From Syntrophomonadaceae bacterium (GTDB taxonomy: Bacteria > Bacillota > Dethiobacteria > DTU022), in contig PWMM01000191.1 in assembly GCA_003558195.1 (NCBI GenBank), positions 1 to 5,278 on the forward strand: 5,278 nt of DNA. The letters run 5' to 3'. Below the pieces are notes generated by a model that saw only the letters and a program-made list of their open reading frames with translations, was not told the DNA's origin and ran no database searches. This document shows, piece after piece, positions 4,230 to 5,278 of the stretch. Both the position numbers and the translations under genes were made by a program. The first letter of the stretch is position 1, and each line of letters starts with the position of its first letter.

Positions 4230-5278
4230 TTAATTTAAGATATGCTTCAAGATTGCAATTACCCGCTCCTGCTCTTCTTCGCTCAAACTTGAGCCGGAAG
4301 GTAGGCACAGGCCATACTCAAATAGTATCTCTGAAACACTGTTACCTTTTTCATGTTCGTGGTACTTAAAGCTGGCGTAAAGCGGTTGCAGCTGCATCGG
4401 TTTCCACACCGGCCTGGCCTCAATATTTTCATGCTCAAGGGCATCGATGATCTGATCCCGGTTTGCTTTAGATCGCAAGGGGTCGACTGTAAGGGCGGTC
4501 AACCAGGATGTGGAATACCCTGCCTTAGCCTCCGGCATAAAGTCGATCCCTTCAATCTCACCGAGAGCCCGGCGGTAGCGCTGGAATATTTTCTGTTTAG
4601 CCTGAACCCGCTCTTCAATTACTGCCAGCTGGGCCCTACCGATGGCCGCTAAGATATTACTCATCCGGTAATTATAACCCGGCTCGGTATGCTCGTAATG
4701 CCCGGCTTTCTGCCGGGCCTGCGTAGCTAAATACTTAGCCCTGTCCAGGGCAACCAGGTCATCAGAAACCAGCGCTCCACCACCGGCTGTGGTTATGATC
4801 TTGTTGCCGTTGAAAGACAAAACACCAAACTGACCGAAACTGCCGCTTTTTTTATCCCTGTAAAGTGCACCAAGCGATTCAGCAGCATCTTCGATTAGAC
4901 TCACTTTATAGCGTTCACATAGCTCCAGTATCGGCTCCATATCAGCGCTCTGCCCGTACAGGTTAACTACAATCACCGCTTTAGGCAAATGTCCTTCATT
5001 TTGGGCCTCCCAAAAGGCCCTTTCCAAGGCTGCCGGGCTCATGTTCCAGGTTTCCGGTTCCGAATCTATAAAAACAGGTTCTGCTTCTACATAAAGCACC
5101 GGGTTGGCCGAAGCAGCAAAGGTTAATGCCGAACAAAAGACCCTGTCCCCTTTGCCTGAGCCAGTTAAAAGCAAGGCCAGGTGCATTGCTGCCGTGCCCG
5201 AGTTGAGGGCTACAGCGCCTTTTACCCCTAAGTAGGAGGAAAGCTCTTCTTCAAAACTATCCAGATGCGGCCCCAGGG
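4230..5278 (-). CDS. PLP-dependent sugar aminotransferase, DegT/DnrJ/EryC1/StrS family (EpsN/PglE-like), 5' truncated
   Basis: The frame is open to the right edge, giving 348 visible residues. The family is usually about 370-400, so about 25-50 N-terminal residues are outside. The fragment begins LGPHLDSFEEEL and shows ALNSGTAAMHLAL (23-35), the PLP-phosphate side. LIEDAAESLGA (127-137) carries the cofactor-binding Asp130. SFNGNKIITTAGGG (154-167) has the Schiff-base Lys159. NYRMSNILAAIGRAQL (202-217) and RPVWKPMQLQPLY (288-300) line the active site. The GNKIITT form is typical of EpsN/PglE enzymes. These transfer an amino group from glutamate to C4 of UDP-4-keto-6-deoxy-GlcNAc, which is the product of the dehydratase encoded next, so the pair should act in series. 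The internal Met at residue 31 lies within the conserved NSGTAAM motif and cannot be the true start. A perosamine-type or other 4-amino sugar remains possible. Confidence 0.92.
   Translation of the reverse strand, partial: LGPHLDSFEEELSSYLGVKGAVALNSGTAAMHLALLLTGSGKGDRVFCSALTFAASANPVLYVEAEPVFIDSEPETWNMSPAALERAFWEAQNEGHLPKAVIVVNLYGQSADMEPILELCERYKVSLIEDAAESLGALYRDKKSGSFGQFGVLSFNGNKIITTAGGGALVSDDLVALDRAKYLATQARQKAGHYEHTEPGYNYRMSNILAAIGRAQLAVIEERVQAKQKIFQRYRRALGEIEGIDFMPEAKAGYSTSWLTALTVDPLRSKANRDQIIDALEHENIEARPVWKPMQLQPLYASFKYHEHEKGNSVSEILFEYGLCLPSGSSLSEEEQERVIAILKHILN

Noticed and set aside
4168..4308. 47-residue N-terminal extension of the dehydratase from an ATG at 4308
   Set aside because: It would overlap the aminotransferase gene by 79 nt, reads as an Arg-rich sequence not expected in the family, and the AGGAGGG site points to TTG at 4167.
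1..5278. CRISPR array, tRNA, rRNA or insertion sequence
   Set aside because: I saw no regularly spaced repeats with spacers, no tRNA-like cloverleaf, no rRNA signature and no transposase motif.

Overview
The window looks like a chromosomal cell-surface glycan locus from a Bacillota (Clostridia-like) bacterium. The clues are moderate-to-low GC content, strong AGGAGG-type Shine-Dalgarno sites, a TTG start behind a perfect Shine-Dalgarno, and protein sequences closest in style to EpsC/EpsN-type enzymes. The genus cannot be named from the sequence alone. Every supported gene is on the minus strand, so transcription runs from the right edge to the left edge.

Layout in the direction of transcription. 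At the right edge (5278 to 4230) is a DegT/DnrJ/EryC1/StrS-family PLP aminotransferase of the EpsN/PglE type, missing its N-terminus. It is followed 62 nt later by a 595-residue membrane-anchored nucleotide-sugar 4,6-dehydratase of the EpsC/PglF/WbpM type (4167 to 2380). After a 169-nt spacer with two inverted repeats comes a WbpP-like UDP-sugar 4-epimerase (2210 to 1281). Then, under a promoter-like region of its own, comes a two-gene toxin-antitoxin cassette: an excisionase/MerR-type helix-turn-helix antitoxin (1083 to 778) overlapping a RelE/ParE-type toxin (781 to 527) by ATGA. Beyond it lies a decayed second copy of the last ~200 bp of the epimerase gene (437 to 240), then a candidate promoter and what looks like the first 20 codons of another gene running off the left edge (62 to 1).

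How they work together. The dehydratase and aminotransferase catalyse consecutive steps from UDP-GlcNAc through the 4-keto-6-deoxy sugar to the 4-amino sugar, which is the bacillosamine-type route. The epimerase probably supplies a UDP-GalNAc/UDP-Gal-type precursor. Together they indicate synthesis of a polysaccharide or protein-linked glycan with an amino-dideoxy sugar.

The most interesting structure is that the toxin-antitoxin cassette is bracketed by direct repeats of about 230 bp, roughly 93 % identical by eye. These repeats are the 3' end of the epimerase gene plus about 30 bp beyond its stop. The right-hand copy is part of the intact gene. The left-hand copy is a pseudogene with a 1-nt deletion and an in-frame stop. 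This suggests that the cassette entered, or was trapped in, the glycan operon by a duplication or recombination event at the epimerase 3' end, and that recombination between the repeats could release a ~1.04-kb circle.
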